Below, piece by piece: positions 28,851 to 37,908 of a stretch of DNA of 64,000 bases. Location of the stretch: contig NZ_SOBR01000002.1 in NCBI RefSeq assembly GCF_004364315.1, forward strand, positions 496,001 to 560,000, given 5' to 3'. The translations under genes and the position numbers were made by a program. Numbering within the stretch: the first letter of the stretch is position 1; each line of letters starts with the position of its first letter. The notes under the pieces were generated by a model that worked only from the letters and a program-made list of their open reading frames with translations, did no database searches and was not told the origin of the DNA. This DNA is from Chromohalobacter marismortui (lineage in GTDB: Bacteria > Pseudomonadota > Gammaproteobacteria > Pseudomonadales > Halomonadaceae).

Positions 28851-30485
28851 CTATCCGCCTTCACGTGTATTGATGCGCCGGTTGACCACGTTCGGGGCAC
28901 GCCGATAACGCTCGGCTTCTGCCAGCGTTTCCGCTTCGAAGGCGTCGGCACCGACCGGGGTTTCACCATGACGGTGATAAAGCGACGTCAGCATGGCCTT
29001 GCGGTCCGCCCGTAATTCCTTCACCAGCACGATGATCATGCCGTAGAGAATGAAGGTGAACGGCAATGCCGACAGCACTGCAGCGGATTGCAACCCGTTC
29101 AAACCTCCGGCAACCAGCAAGGTGAGACAGATCGCGGCGATCAACACACCCCAGATGATCCGTTTTAACAGCGGCGGGTTCAACGAGCCGCCATCGGTCA
29201 TCTGTGACACGATGTACGTCGCCGAGTCCGCGGACGTCACCAGGAAGATGAAAATCAGAAACAGCGCCACCACCGACAGCACATTGGAGAATGGCATCAG
29301 ATTGAACATCTGGAACAGTGCACCGGTGATGTTATCGGCCGTCGCCTGGGCCAGGCCGACATCGCCGGTCAGCTCCATATTGAGCGCCGCGCCGCCGAAC
29401 ACGCCGATCCACAGGCAGGCCAGTAACGGGGGCACGATCAGCACCCCGAACACGTATTCCTTGATCGTGCGGCCACGCGAGACACGTGCCACGAAGGTCC
29501 CCACGAACGGCGACCAGGCGATGACCCAGGCCCAGTAGAAGATCGTCCAGTTGCTGGCCCAGGTGCTGTCGCTATAGGGCGCGACCCGCAGGCTCATGCC
29601 CACGATATTCTGCAGATAATCGCCGATGCCCAAGGTGATGGTTTCGAGAATGGCAATGGTGGGCCCCGTGAACAGCACGTAAAACATCAGCGCGAAGCAT
29701 AGCACCATGTTGAGATTGGAAAGGCGCTTGATGCCCTTGTCCAGTCCCGACCAGGTGGAGGCCATGTAACACAGGAACATGGCGCCCATGATGATGAATT
29801 GCCACTTGACGCCTTTCTCGACGCCGAACACCTCATGCAGGCCGCCATTGATCTGCAAGACCGCCAAACCGATGGACGTCGCCACCCCCATCACGGTAGC
29901 GACCACGGCGAACACATCCAGCGCCGGCCCCACCTTGCGCAACTTGGGCCGCTTGGCGGTCATGCTCGACAACACATTGGAAACCAATCCCGCCTGGCCC
30001 TTGCGAAACTGGTAATAGGCGATGATCAGACCGACCACGGAGAACGCCGCCCACTGGTGGATTCCCCAGTTGAAGAAACTGTATTGGATGGCGTAGCGTG
30101 CCGCCTCTTCGGTGCCGCCTTCAATATCACCGTAAGGCGGTTTCAAGAAGTGCGTCATGGGCTCGGCCATGCCATAGAACACCAGACCGACGCCAAACCC
30201 CGCCGCCAGCAACATACTGACCCACGAGAAGAAACTGTAGGAGGGTGAACTATCTTGGGGCCCCAGACGAATCTTGCCGTACTTGCTAAAGGCTAGCGTC
30301 AGCAAGAACACGACGAATCCGAAGACCGAGAATAGGTAGAACCACCCAAAGTAGTGTGAAATGGTGGATAATGCCGCCGATGCCGCCTCACCGAACTGAT
30401 TGGGGAAGGCCGCGCCAATGGCGACCAGAACCGCAACGATCAGGGCGGAGACGATAAATACGTATTGCCTTCCAATATTGGCCAT
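28851..30485 (-). CDS. BCCT family transporter (betaine/choline/carnitine type)
   Basis: 544 residues with twelve expected membrane helices. Family marks are AAGFGVGLVFYGMAEPMTHF (about 92-112), INWGxH-like FFNWGIHQWAAF (about 137-148) and the WAWVIAWSPFVGTFVARVSRGRTIKE block (about 318-345), the BCCT signature. It imports a quaternary ammonium compound, probably with sodium. Such carriers are common osmolyte importers in halophiles. The C-terminal tail of about 70 residues is charged, a feature that carries osmosensing in some members. The exact substrate cannot be read from sequence. Confidence 0.92.
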   Translation of the reverse strand: MANIGRQYVFIVSALIVAVLVAIGAAFPNQFGEAASAALSTISHYFGWFYLFSVFGFVVFLLTLAFSKYGKIRLGPQDSSPSYSFFSWVSMLLAAGFGVGLVFYGMAEPMTHFLKPPYGDIEGGTEEAARYAIQYSFFNWGIHQWAAFSVVGLIIAYYQFRKGQAGLVSNVLSSMTAKRPKLRKVGPALDVFAVVATVMGVATSIGLAVLQINGGLHEVFGVEKGVKWQFIIMGAMFLCYMASTWSGLDKGIKRLSNLNMVLCFALMFYVLFTGPTIAILETITLGIGDYLQNIVGMSLRVAPYSDSTWASNWTIFYWAWVIAWSPFVGTFVARVSRGRTIKEYVFGVLIVPPLLACLWIGVFGGAALNMELTGDVGLAQATADNITGALFQMFNLMPFSNVLSVVALFLIFIFLVTSADSATYIVSQMTDGGSLNPPLLKRIIWGVLIAAICLTLLVAGGLNGLQSAAVLSALPFTFILYGMIIVLVKELRADRKAMLTSLYHRHGETPVGADAFEAETLAEAERYRRAPNVVNRRINTREGG

Positions 30486-30693
30486 GCAGCTATCCCTCTT
30501 AGTCTCCGACGATACGGTGCCTCATGCACCTCCCGGGTTCTTATCACCGAGCTCGGCATGTCTGCAATGATCCAGGGAACCAAAGCCCGTGACATGAGAC
30601 CAATCGATAACAGTGACAGAATCATGCCCGCATGGCTATAACCGTGTTTTATATTTAAGCAGTTCAATCATTAAATTTCACAAAGATCCCTCT

Positions 30694-31287
30694 ATGCCAC
30701 CACCAACCCGCCTGGCATCCGCCACCGCTTGGCTCGAGCGACTTTCGCATTCGCGACACGCCCTGACGCTTTTGTTTTTCGCCTCGGTGATGGAAACGCT
30801 ACTGGTACCCATTCCCATCGAAACCATCCTGATTCCCTGGATGCTGGCTCAGCCGCGTCGCAAATGGCGACTGGCAGGGGTGGCGCTAGCCGGTAACCTG
30901 GCTGCTGCCTGCCTCGGCTACGTACTGGGTGCATGGGCGTTGAATACCTGGGGGACGACGCTCATTCCCTTGTTCGGTGGCCAGGACGCCTATAACGCCT
31001 TTCAGGCACGCATGGCCAGCGACGGTTTCATGGCGGTACTCGCGGTGGGCATCATCCCCATTCCCTTTCAGATCGCCATGCTCGCTGCCGGATCGACGGG
31101 GTATCCTTTTCCCTTGTTTCTACTGGCGTCCTTTTTTGCACGCAGCGTGCGCTATTTCGGCCTTGCTGTACTGGTGCATCTCGCCGGCGACGCGGCCCTG
31201 TCTCTATGGCAACGCCATGCGCGCCCCATCGGCTTGCTGGGGGTGGCGCTCTTCGGCGTCTGGGCCTTCCTGCAGGTCGCGGCATAA
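30694..31287 (+). CDS. VTT/DedA-like membrane protein (YqaA type)
   Basis: 197 residues with about five membrane segments. FASVMETLLVPIPIETILIPWML (about 24-46) and the later GIIPIPFQIAMLAAGSTGYPF (about 116-136) form the two re-entrant-loop signatures of the SNARE-associated/VTT family. These proteins take part in lipid or small-solute movement across the inner membrane. The start ATG 30694 has only a weak ribosome site. It is 99 bases upstream of the thermostable-hemolysin cluster on the same strand. Confidence 0.8.
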   Translation: MPPPTRLASATAWLERLSHSRHALTLLFFASVMETLLVPIPIETILIPWMLAQPRRKWRLAGVALAGNLAAACLGYVLGAWALNTWGTTLIPLFGGQDAYNAFQARMASDGFMAVLAVGIIPIPFQIAMLAAGSTGYPFPLFLLASFFARSVRYFGLAVLVHLAGDAALSLWQRHARPIGLLGVALFGVWAFLQVAA

Positions 31288-31318
31288 ATGCCCTTCGATG
31301 CCGGAAAATCGTACATGG

Positions 31319-31335
31319 TGTTAAGCAAGCGTTAA
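31319..31335 (+). promoter_or_regulatory. 11-bp-spaced direct repeat upstream of the acyl cluster
   Basis: TGTTAA, five bases, then CGTTAA; the two repeats begin 11 bases apart. The spacing is that of PhoP/OmpR-class sites (PhoP box GTTTA-N5-GTTTA), though the sequence match is partial. Confidence 0.3.
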
Positions 31336-31351
31336 GCGTGACGATGCAACG

Positions 31352-31380
31352 CTACCCTCGACTTCCTTCGTCGAGGGTAG
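31352..31380 (+). promoter_or_regulatory. Hairpin that covers the ribosome site of the hemolysin-family gene
   Basis: Perfect 11-base arms CTACCCTCGAC/GTCGAGGGTAG with a 7-base loop, ending seven bases before the ATG at 31387. The 3' arm contains GAGGG, the only Shine-Dalgarno-like sequence for this gene. No T run follows on the plus strand. It may set translation of the whole cluster, or mark the end of the upstream transcript. Confidence 0.6.
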
Positions 31381-31386
31381 AAAGTG

Positions 31387-32079
31387 ATGCACGAACCACG
31401 CAGCCCCCGTTTCACCAGCGTCGCGCGACCGCCCCACGTCTGGCGCGAGGCCGATATCGCCGAGCGCACCACGCTGGAGGCCTTCATCGCCGATGGCTAT
31501 GCCCGCCAGCATGGCGCCACCCTGACCCACTTTCAGCCGCGCCTTTTCGGCCTCTGGTGCGACGAGGAGCTCCAGGCCGCACTGGGGCTCTGCCATGCCG
31601 GCCATGCCTCGCTCTTCCTGGAGCGCTACCTCGAGGCCCCCATCGAACGGCGCCTCGCCGAGGTAGCGGGCGTCCCCTGCATCGCACGTCACCAAGTGAT
31701 CGAAGTCGGCAACCTCGTCACGCTACGCCCCGGCCTGCTGCGTCCGCTGATCGTCATGCTGATCGGCACCCTGATCGACGAAGGGATGCAGTGGCTGACC
31801 TTTACCGCCACCATACAAGTCCGCAATGCGTTTCACCGGCTCGGCCTGGAAGCGTGGCCGCTGGCCGAGGCCGACCCGGCGCGACTGGGCCAGCAACGTC
31901 ACGCCTGGGGCCGTTATTACACCCACGCACCGCAGGTCATGGGCGGTGATCTGCGTCGGGCCTGGCAACTGCTCGGCAGTGGCGCGCCCAACCAGGCCAT
32001 CGTGACGCCACCCCCGGCACGCTGGACAGGCATGCGCTCGGGCGAGACGTCCGTCTCCATCGCGCAGGCACGGGGATGA
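31387..32079 (+). CDS. Thermostable-hemolysin family protein (GNAT-like fold)
   Basis: 230 residues of PF12261. Typical features are FQPRLFG near the start, SLFLERYLEAPIE near 75, RHQVIEVGNLVTLRPG near 100 and FTATIQVRNAFHRLGL near 140. The family name comes from a Vibrio haemolytic factor, but the fold is related to GNAT and acyl-homoserine-lactone synthases, so an acyltransferase role is the better guess. An in-frame GTG one codon earlier is possible. It is the first of five tightly packed genes with an acid-activating enzyme, an iron oxidase and a reductase. Confidence 0.85.
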   Translation: MHEPRSPRFTSVARPPHVWREADIAERTTLEAFIADGYARQHGATLTHFQPRLFGLWCDEELQAALGLCHAGHASLFLERYLEAPIERRLAEVAGVPCIARHQVIEVGNLVTLRPGLLRPLIVMLIGTLIDEGMQWLTFTATIQVRNAFHRLGLEAWPLAEADPARLGQQRHAWGRYYTHAPQVMGGDLRRAWQLLGSGAPNQAIVTPPPARWTGMRSGETSVSIAQARG

Positions 32080-33578
32080 ACGCGACCATGACGGAACGCT
32101 TTCATCGTCACCTGGCGACCCTGGCGCACTCATGGCCGTCACCAGTGGCCCTGGAAAACGCACAACAACGACTCACCTATGCCGACTTGCATGATGCAGT
32201 CGAGAGCCGTGCCAGCCGACTGCGTGCCGTGGGCGCCAGGCGCGTCGGCCTGGCGCTGGACAACGGTATCGACTGGGCGCTGTGGGACTTGGCACTGCTG
32301 TTCGCCGGCAGCATCAACGTCCCGCTACCCGGGTTCTTCTCGGCATCGCAACAGGCACACATCGTCGAGCGCGCCGGGCTTGATGCGCTGATCGGCCCCC
32401 CCGAACTCGGTCAGGCGCTGGGCTTTGATCGCGGGCCGGACGCGACGCTGTGGCACCGACGCATCGACAGCGCACCGCCGGTGCCAGACGGCACCGCCAA
32501 GATCACCTTCACTTCGGGGACCAGTGGTACCCCCAAGGGCGTCTGCCTGAACGCCGAGGTGCAACTGCGTACCGCCGAAAGTCTGGCCGAGGTCGCCGCC
32601 GGATGCGGTGTGACGCGCCATCTCGCCATACTGCCGCTGGCCACCCTGCTGGAAAACATCGGCGGTCTCTACGCGCCGCTGTGGCTGGGCGGGCACAGCG
32701 TACTGCCCGGGCTGACCGCGCTCGGCTGGCAGGGCGCCAGCGGTTTCGATGTCGCCCGGGCCCGATGCCAGCTCGAGGCATACCGGCCCCACAGTCTGAT
32801 CCTGGTGCCACGGTTGCTGGAAGCGCTGCTCGCCACCTCACGCCTTTCCCCGCCTCCAGAGGCGCGTTTCATCGCCGTGGGCGGCGCCCGGGTCTCGCCG
32901 CATCTTCTCGAGGCCTCGCACGACGCCGGCTGGCCGGTCTACGAAGGGTACGGCCTCTCCGAGTGCGCCTCGGTGGTGACCCTCAATCGCCCCGGCGACA
33001 ACCGCCCCGGCAGTGTGGGCCGACCGCTGCCCCATGCGCGCCTGACGCTCGACGCGGATGGCGAGATCCATGTCGCCGGCACAACGATGCTCGGTTATCT
33101 CGGCGATGCCGCGCCGCCCCCCACGCTCTGGCCCACCGGCGACCTGGGGCGCTGGGAAGACGGACGTCTGGTCCTGACCGGGCGACGCCATCAACGCTTC
33201 ATTACCGCCTATGGGCGCAACGTCGACCCCGCCTGGGTCGAGGCTGAACTCACCGCCGAGCCGGCCATCGCCCAGGCCTGGGTCCACGGCGAGGCACTGC
33301 CCGCCAACCGCGCCCTGCTGGTGCCGGCGCATGCCGATAGCGACGCTGCGCAACTCGAGGATGCCGTCGCCGCCGCCAATGCCCGCTTGCCCGACTACGC
33401 GCGCATCACGCACTGGCGCCGTGCCGCCCCCTTCACTGCCCCCGAGGGCCTGACCACCGCCAATGGCCGGCTGCGTCGCGAGGCGCTGGCGGCGCGCCAT
33501 CGCGACTGGCTCGAGGCCCCGCTCGACAGTATCGCCACCCCCGTTCCCATCCATCACTCCCCGAAGGAGACACCATGA
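32076..33578 (+). CDS. AMP-binding acyl ligase of the hemolysin-family cluster
   Basis: 500 residues of the acyl-CoA synthetase/NRPS adenylation superfamily. Core motifs are intact: FTSGTSGTPKGV (about 147-158), YEGYGLSECAS (about 289-299), TGDLGRWEDG (about 351-360) and GRRHQRFITAYGRNVDP (about 368-384). It should activate a carboxylic acid, probably fatty, as an acyl-adenylate. The A10 motif reads TANGRLRR, so the usual catalytic lysine (NGK) is arginine. It overlaps the previous gene by ATGA; a second ATG lies four codons in. Confidence 0.88.
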   Translation: MNATMTERFHRHLATLAHSWPSPVALENAQQRLTYADLHDAVESRASRLRAVGARRVGLALDNGIDWALWDLALLFAGSINVPLPGFFSASQQAHIVERAGLDALIGPPELGQALGFDRGPDATLWHRRIDSAPPVPDGTAKITFTSGTSGTPKGVCLNAEVQLRTAESLAEVAAGCGVTRHLAILPLATLLENIGGLYAPLWLGGHSVLPGLTALGWQGASGFDVARARCQLEAYRPHSLILVPRLLEALLATSRLSPPPEARFIAVGGARVSPHLLEASHDAGWPVYEGYGLSECASVVTLNRPGDNRPGSVGRPLPHARLTLDADGEIHVAGTTMLGYLGDAAPPPTLWPTGDLGRWEDGRLVLTGRRHQRFITAYGRNVDPAWVEAELTAEPAIAQAWVHGEALPANRALLVPAHADSDAAQLEDAVAAANARLPDYARITHWRRAAPFTAPEGLTTANGRLRREALAARHRDWLEAPLDSIATPVPIHHSPKETP

Positions 33579-34264
33579 GCGCCTATCGCCATCTCCAGCA
33601 GGCCACCGCCGAGTCGCGCACCTGGCTGCTCGACACCCCGATCATCCAGCGCGCCCTGGACGGGCGCATCAGTCGCGACGAATACCTGGCCTTTCTCGGT
33701 CAGGCGTACCACCACGTCAAGCACACCGTGCCGCTGATGATGGCCTGCGGTGCGCGGCTTCCCGAGCGCCTTGAGTGGCTGCGCGGCGCCCTGGTCGAGT
33801 ACATCGAAGAGGAGTACGGCCATCAGCGCTGGATCCTCGACGACATTCACGCCGCCGGCGGCGATCCCGAACGCGCCGCCGCCAGCCGACCGGCGCCGGC
33901 CACCGAGCTGATGGTGCGTTACGTGCGCGATGTCATCGGCCACGACAATCCGGTGGGGTTCTTCGGCATGGTCTTCGTTCTCGAGGGCACCAGCACCGCA
34001 CTGGCCACCCGCGCCGCAGGGGCGATCCGCGAAGGCCTCGGGCTGTCCCAGGACGCGTTTCATTATCTCGAGTCCCACGGCGATCTCGATATCGGCCATC
34101 TGGCGTTCTTCGAGGGCCTGATCGATCGTCTCGACGACGAGGCCGATCTGCAGGCGGTGATCGACACCGCCCACATGGTCTACCAGCTTTACGGGGCGAT
34201 GTTTCGCGGGCTGGAGACCAGCGAAGGCCCTGCCACGGAGGCATTCGCCCATGCACTGGTCTGA
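33575..34264 (+). CDS. Haem-oxygenase-like iron oxidase (TenA/UndA/HDO superfamily)
   Basis: 229 residues, all-helical. The metal ligands of haem-oxygenase-like diiron oxidases can be picked out: E80 and H83 (in EEEYGH), E137 (FVLEGTS), and H168, D172, H175 (HGDLDIGH). The H-x3-D-x2-H set matches N-oxygenase members such as SznF, and E-x-x-H matches UndA, which makes a terminal alkene from a fatty acid. It overlaps the ligase gene by ATGA. An oxidation of an acyl or acyl-amine intermediate is likely; the product is unknown. Confidence 0.82.
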   Translation: MSAYRHLQQATAESRTWLLDTPIIQRALDGRISRDEYLAFLGQAYHHVKHTVPLMMACGARLPERLEWLRGALVEYIEEEYGHQRWILDDIHAAGGDPERAAASRPAPATELMVRYVRDVIGHDNPVGFFGMVFVLEGTSTALATRAAGAIREGLGLSQDAFHYLESHGDLDIGHLAFFEGLIDRLDDEADLQAVIDTAHMVYQLYGAMFRGLETSEGPATEAFAHALV

Positions 34265-35036
34265 ACGGCGCATCCTTCTCACGGGAGCCAGCGGCGGGAT
34301 CGGCCGTGCCCTGGCGCTGGCCCTGGCGCGCCGGGGCGCGCGACTGCTGCTGGCAGGTCGCAAGCCGGTGGCACTGCAGGCACTGGCCGACGCGCTGCCG
34401 GTGCCCGCCGAGTGGCGAGCCATCGACCTGTGCGATACCGACGCCCGCCAGCGCCTGGTCGAAGCCGCCCGCGAGCTCGACATCGACATGCTGATCAACG
34501 CCGCCGGCGTCAATCACTTCGGATTGTTCGACGCTCAGTCTCCAGAGAGCGTGAGCGAGCTGATCGCGCTCAACGTGACCGCCACCCTGCAGCTCACCCA
34601 GGCCATGCTGCCGTTGCTCAAGGTCGCCGACGAGGCTTGGATCGTCAATCTCGGCTCGACCTTCGGCGCCATCGGCTACCCCGGCTACGCAAGCTACTGC
34701 ACCAGCAAGGCCGCACTGCGCGGTTTCTCGCAGGCCCTGCGTCGCGAGCTCGCCGACACACGGGTCCACGTGCACTACGTCGCTCCGCGGGCCACCCGCA
34801 CGGCGATGAACGACGTCACGGTCGATGCCCTCAACGCCGAACTGGGCAACGCCATGGACAGCCCGGCGCAGGTCGCCGACGCAGTCCTCCGCGCGGTCGA
34901 GCGGCGTGCCGTCGAGCGCCACCTGGGCTGGCCGGAGCGACTCTTCGTGCGTCTCAATGCCGTGGTACCCGGCGTCGTCGACCGGGCACTGCGGCGCCAG
35001 CTTGCCACCATCCAACGCTTCGCCGACCGCGCCTGA
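34251..35036 (+). CDS. SDR family oxidoreductase of the hemolysin-family cluster
   Basis: 261 residues, classical short-chain dehydrogenase. The cofactor loop TGASGGIG is at 11-18, NAAG near 84-87, the catalytic Ser about 13 residues before YASYCTSK (Tyr-x3-Lys, near 150), and an AGRK motif after strand 2 suggests NADP. It overlaps the iron oxidase gene by 14 bases, so the two are coupled. The C-terminal region is longer than usual and basic. It probably reduces or oxidises the product of the preceding enzymes. Confidence 0.87.
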   Translation: MHWSERRILLTGASGGIGRALALALARRGARLLLAGRKPVALQALADALPVPAEWRAIDLCDTDARQRLVEAARELDIDMLINAAGVNHFGLFDAQSPESVSELIALNVTATLQLTQAMLPLLKVADEAWIVNLGSTFGAIGYPGYASYCTSKAALRGFSQALRRELADTRVHVHYVAPRATRTAMNDVTVDALNAELGNAMDSPAQVADAVLRAVERRAVERHLGWPERLFVRLNAVVPGVVDRALRRQLATIQRFADRA

Positions 35037-35065
35037 CGCGCGGCAACAACTCCCGGAGACCGCTC

Positions 35066-35740
35066 ATGTCCGCGACTTCCCGAATGGCCCGTCACGCGCG
35101 TCGCTATGCGACCATCATCTTCCTCATCGGCCTGACATCGACGCTCTCGTCCACCGCGTCGGCGATGAGCGGTGCCGTCGCCGGCGGTGTCCACGAACTG
35201 CAGAGCCGCTGGGCGCAGATCCAGTACCAGACGCCGGAGCGCCGACGTGCCGACGGCTTCGACCAGCTCTACCAACGCGCCCGGGCGTTGATCGACGCCC
35301 ACCCCGAGGCCGCCGAACTCTACATCTGGGCGGGGATCATCCGCAGCAGCGAAGCCGGCGCCAAGGGCGGACTGGGCGCGCTGTCACTGGCCAAGGAGGC
35401 CAAGAGCGACCTGGAGAAGGCATTGGCAATGGACGATACCGCCCTCGACGGCTCGGCCTATACCAGTCTCGGGGCGCTCTACTATCAGGTCCCCGGCTGG
35501 CCGATCGGCTTCGGTGACGACGACAAGGCGAGAGCCATGCTGCAAAAGGCCCTGACCATCGACCCCGACGGCATCGACCCGCTCTATTTGTGGGGCGACT
35601 TCCTGCACGCGCAGGGCCACGACGCCGCAGCCCGCCAGGCGCTGGAGAAGGCCATGAAAGCCCCGTCCCGACCCGGCCGGGAGACCGCCGACCAGGGACG
35701 GCGCGAGCAGATCCGTCAACGTCTCGACGCGCTGGAATGA
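35066..35740 (+). CDS. Exported TPR protein of the hemolysin-family cluster
   Basis: 224 residues. A signal peptide is cleaved near residue 33 (STASA-MSG). TPR-like repeats fill about 60-215, with the last ones clearest (KARAMLQKALTIDPDGIDPLYLWGDFL). It resembles the TatT-like TPR proteins of some transport systems, but no transporter is adjacent. ATG 35066 has a GGAG site 29 bases after the SDR stop, so it probably closes the operon. A periplasmic scaffold or chaperone role is inference. Confidence 0.8.
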   Translation: MSATSRMARHARRYATIIFLIGLTSTLSSTASAMSGAVAGGVHELQSRWAQIQYQTPERRRADGFDQLYQRARALIDAHPEAAELYIWAGIIRSSEAGAKGGLGALSLAKEAKSDLEKALAMDDTALDGSAYTSLGALYYQVPGWPIGFGDDDKARAMLQKALTIDPDGIDPLYLWGDFLHAQGHDAAARQALEKAMKAPSRPGRETADQGRREQIRQRLDALE

Positions 35741-35838
35741 CCGCAGTGTGGCCGGGGTTGAGTTGTCTCGTCCGTGCCCCAAGAGTGGATGAATATTGAG
35801 CCGACTAACGACTCACTCATTTCTCCCTCGAGGTTCCC

Positions 35839-36834
35839 ATGAGCCGACTCTCGCAAATCCCTCTCTCCGTTCTCGATCTGGCGCCGATCACCCGCGACGG
35901 TACCGCCGCCGAGACGTTCGAGCGCACGGTCGATCTCGCCCAGCTCGCCGATACCCTGGGCTACAATCGCTACTGGCTGGCCGAGCATCACAACATCGAC
36001 GGCATCGCCAGTGCCGCCACCTCGTTGCTGATCGGTCATGTCGCCGGGAAGACACAGCGCATCCGCGTGGGCTCCGGCGGCATCATGCTGCCCAACCATC
36101 CACCGCTGGTGGTTGCCGAACAGTTCGGCACCCTGGAAACGCTCTATCCCGGACGCATCGATCTCGGCCTGGGACGTGCCCCCGGTTCCGACGGCGTGAC
36201 CATGCAGGCCATGCGTCGCAACCCACGTGCCGGGGTCAACGACTTTCCCGACCGCCTGGCCGAACTGCGTGGCTACCTCGCCGACGCCCTGCCCGATCAG
36301 CGTGTCAAGGCGATTCCCGGCCAGGGAACGCACGTGCCGATCTGGCTGCTGGGCTCCAGCGACTTCAGCGCCCGGCTCGCCGCGCAGCTGGGGCTGCCGT
36401 TCGCCTTCGCCGGCCAGTTCGCCCCCGGCTACATGTTGGAAGCCGTGAACCTCTATCGGCAGACGTTCCAGCCTTCCGAGGTACTGGACGCCCCCTACGT
36501 GATGCTCGGCATCCCCCTGGTCGCCGCCGACAACGACGCCCATGCGCACTACCTGGCCACCACCCAGCAGCAGAAGTTCCTCAACCTGATACGCGGCAAG
36601 AGCACGCGCACCCTGCCGCCTGTCGAGTCGCTCGACTGGTCGCCGCAGGAACGCGCCATGGTCAGCCAGAATCTCGGCGCCTCAATCGTCGGCGGTCCCG
36701 AGACGATCCGGGACGAACTCGAGAACCTGCTCGCGCACACCCAGGCCGACGAATTGATGATCAACGGCGATTTCTACGACCATGAAGACCGTCGCCGTTC
36801 GTATGAAATTCTCGCCGATGTCTGGAAAGGCTGA
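35839..36834 (+). CDS. Luciferase-like FMN-dependent monooxygenase (YhbW type)
   Basis: 331 residues, bacterial luciferase-like TIM barrel. The pattern [40 protein letters not shown] (about 42-73), then [24 protein letters not shown], is that of the MsnO8/YhbW LLM subfamily. It would use reduced flavin and O2; the substrate is unknown. It starts 98 bases after the TPR gene with its own GAGG site, so membership of the preceding cluster is uncertain. Confidence 0.88.
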   Translation: MSRLSQIPLSVLDLAPITRDGTAAETFERTVDLAQLADTLGYNRYWLAEHHNIDGIASAATSLLIGHVAGKTQRIRVGSGGIMLPNHPPLVVAEQFGTLETLYPGRIDLGLGRAPGSDGVTMQAMRRNPRAGVNDFPDRLAELRGYLADALPDQRVKAIPGQGTHVPIWLLGSSDFSARLAAQLGLPFAFAGQFAPGYMLEAVNLYRQTFQPSEVLDAPYVMLGIPLVAADNDAHAHYLATTQQQKFLNLIRGKSTRTLPPVESLDWSPQERAMVSQNLGASIVGGPETIRDELENLLAHTQADELMINGDFYDHEDRRRSYEILADVWKG

Positions 36835-36860
36835 ATCTCACGTCCCCGCCTCCCCAAACG

Positions 36861-36888
36861 CCAAAGGCCGGCATTCGCCGGCCTTTGG
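36861..36888. terminator. Bidirectional terminator between the monooxygenase and tal
   Basis: Perfect 12-base arms CCAAAGGCCGGC/GCCGGCCTTTGG with a 4-base loop, between convergent genes. The stem carries its own T/A runs rather than a long tail. Confidence 0.75.
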
Positions 36889-36918
36889 CATTCACGCGCT
36901 GTGAAGGTATTTTGATGC

Positions 36919-37869
36919 TCACCCCAGCCGTGCGGCGAGTTTTTCCTCCAGCGTCGCCTGATCGTCGGCGAAACGGCGAATACCTTCGGCGAGCTTCTCG
37001 GTGGCCATGGCGTCCTGATTGAGCCCCCAACGGAACTCGGCTTCATCGATCGGCGCGAGGCGCTCACGGGCGTCCCCGACATCGCTGATCTTGCGTTCGA
37101 TGTCGCCTTCCTGGCTCTCGAGTTCCTCGAGCAGCGCCGGTGAAATGGTCAGGCGGTTGCAGCCGGCCAGTCCCAGGATCTGCCCTTGGGTACGGAAGCT
37201 GGCGCCCATGACCACCGTGTCGTAGCGGTAGCGGCTGGCGATGTCGCATACCTCACGCACGAACACCACGCCCGGATCTTCCTCCGGTGCGTACTCCTGC
37301 CCGGTTTTCTGCTTGTACCAGTCGGTGACGCGGCCCACGAAGGGCGAGATGAGATACACCCCGGCGTCGAAACAGGCCCGGGCCTGCGCCTTGGAGAACA
37401 ACAGCGTCAGATTACACTGAATGCCTTCTTGCTCGAGCTGTTCGGCGGCACGGATGCCCTCCCAGGTGGAGGCCAGCTTGATCAGCACGCGTTCACGGCC
37501 GATCCCGTGCTGCTCGTAAAGCTCGATGAGACGATGCGCCTTCTTGATGCTCGCCTCGCGATCGAAGGACAGCTTGGCAGCCACTTCCGTGGACACGCGC
37601 CCGGGGATCAGTTGCGTGATCTCGCTACCAATGGCGACGGATAACCGATCCACCGCTTCGTCGACACGGGCCTGGGGGTCGGCGATATCGGCCTTGACCT
37701 GCGCCAGCGTCTCGTCGATCAGCGTTTGATAGCCGGGCAGCTCGAAGGCCTTGAGGATCAGTGAAGGATTGGTCGTGGCATCGTGCGGCTGATAGCGCCT
37801 GATCGCCTCGAGATCGCCGGTATCGGCGACCACCATCGAAAGTTGCTTGAGAGCCTCGAGTTGCGTCAT
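36919..37869 (-). CDS. tal: Transaldolase
   Basis: 316 residues, class I transaldolase of the TalB type. The Schiff-base lysine is K131 (in [12 protein letters not shown]); D16 and the TTNPSL motif (32-37) complete the active site, and [11 protein letters not shown] near 150 is diagnostic. It moves dihydroxyacetone between pentose-phosphate intermediates. As the last gene of the polyol operon it links xylulose 5-phosphate to glycolysis. Confidence 0.95.
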   Translation of the reverse strand: MTQLEALKQLSMVVADTGDLEAIRRYQPHDATTNPSLILKAFELPGYQTLIDETLAQVKADIADPQARVDEAVDRLSVAIGSEITQLIPGRVSTEVAAKLSFDREASIKKAHRLIELYEQHGIGRERVLIKLASTWEGIRAAEQLEQEGIQCNLTLLFSKAQARACFDAGVYLISPFVGRVTDWYKQKTGQEYAPEEDPGVVFVREVCDIASRYRYDTVVMGASFRTQGQILGLAGCNRLTISPALLEELESQEGDIERKISDVGDARERLAPIDEAEFRWGLNQDAMATEKLAEGIRRFADDQATLEEKLAARLG

Positions 37870-37908
37870 GGCAAATATCCTGTAACGAAAAGGGTCATGG
37901 GTCGCGGC

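Noticed and set aside
31387..32079. Thermostable-hemolysin gene as a toxin
   Set aside because: It lacks a signal peptide and shows no pore-forming features. Its neighbours are metabolic enzymes and the fold is GNAT-like; the family name is historical.
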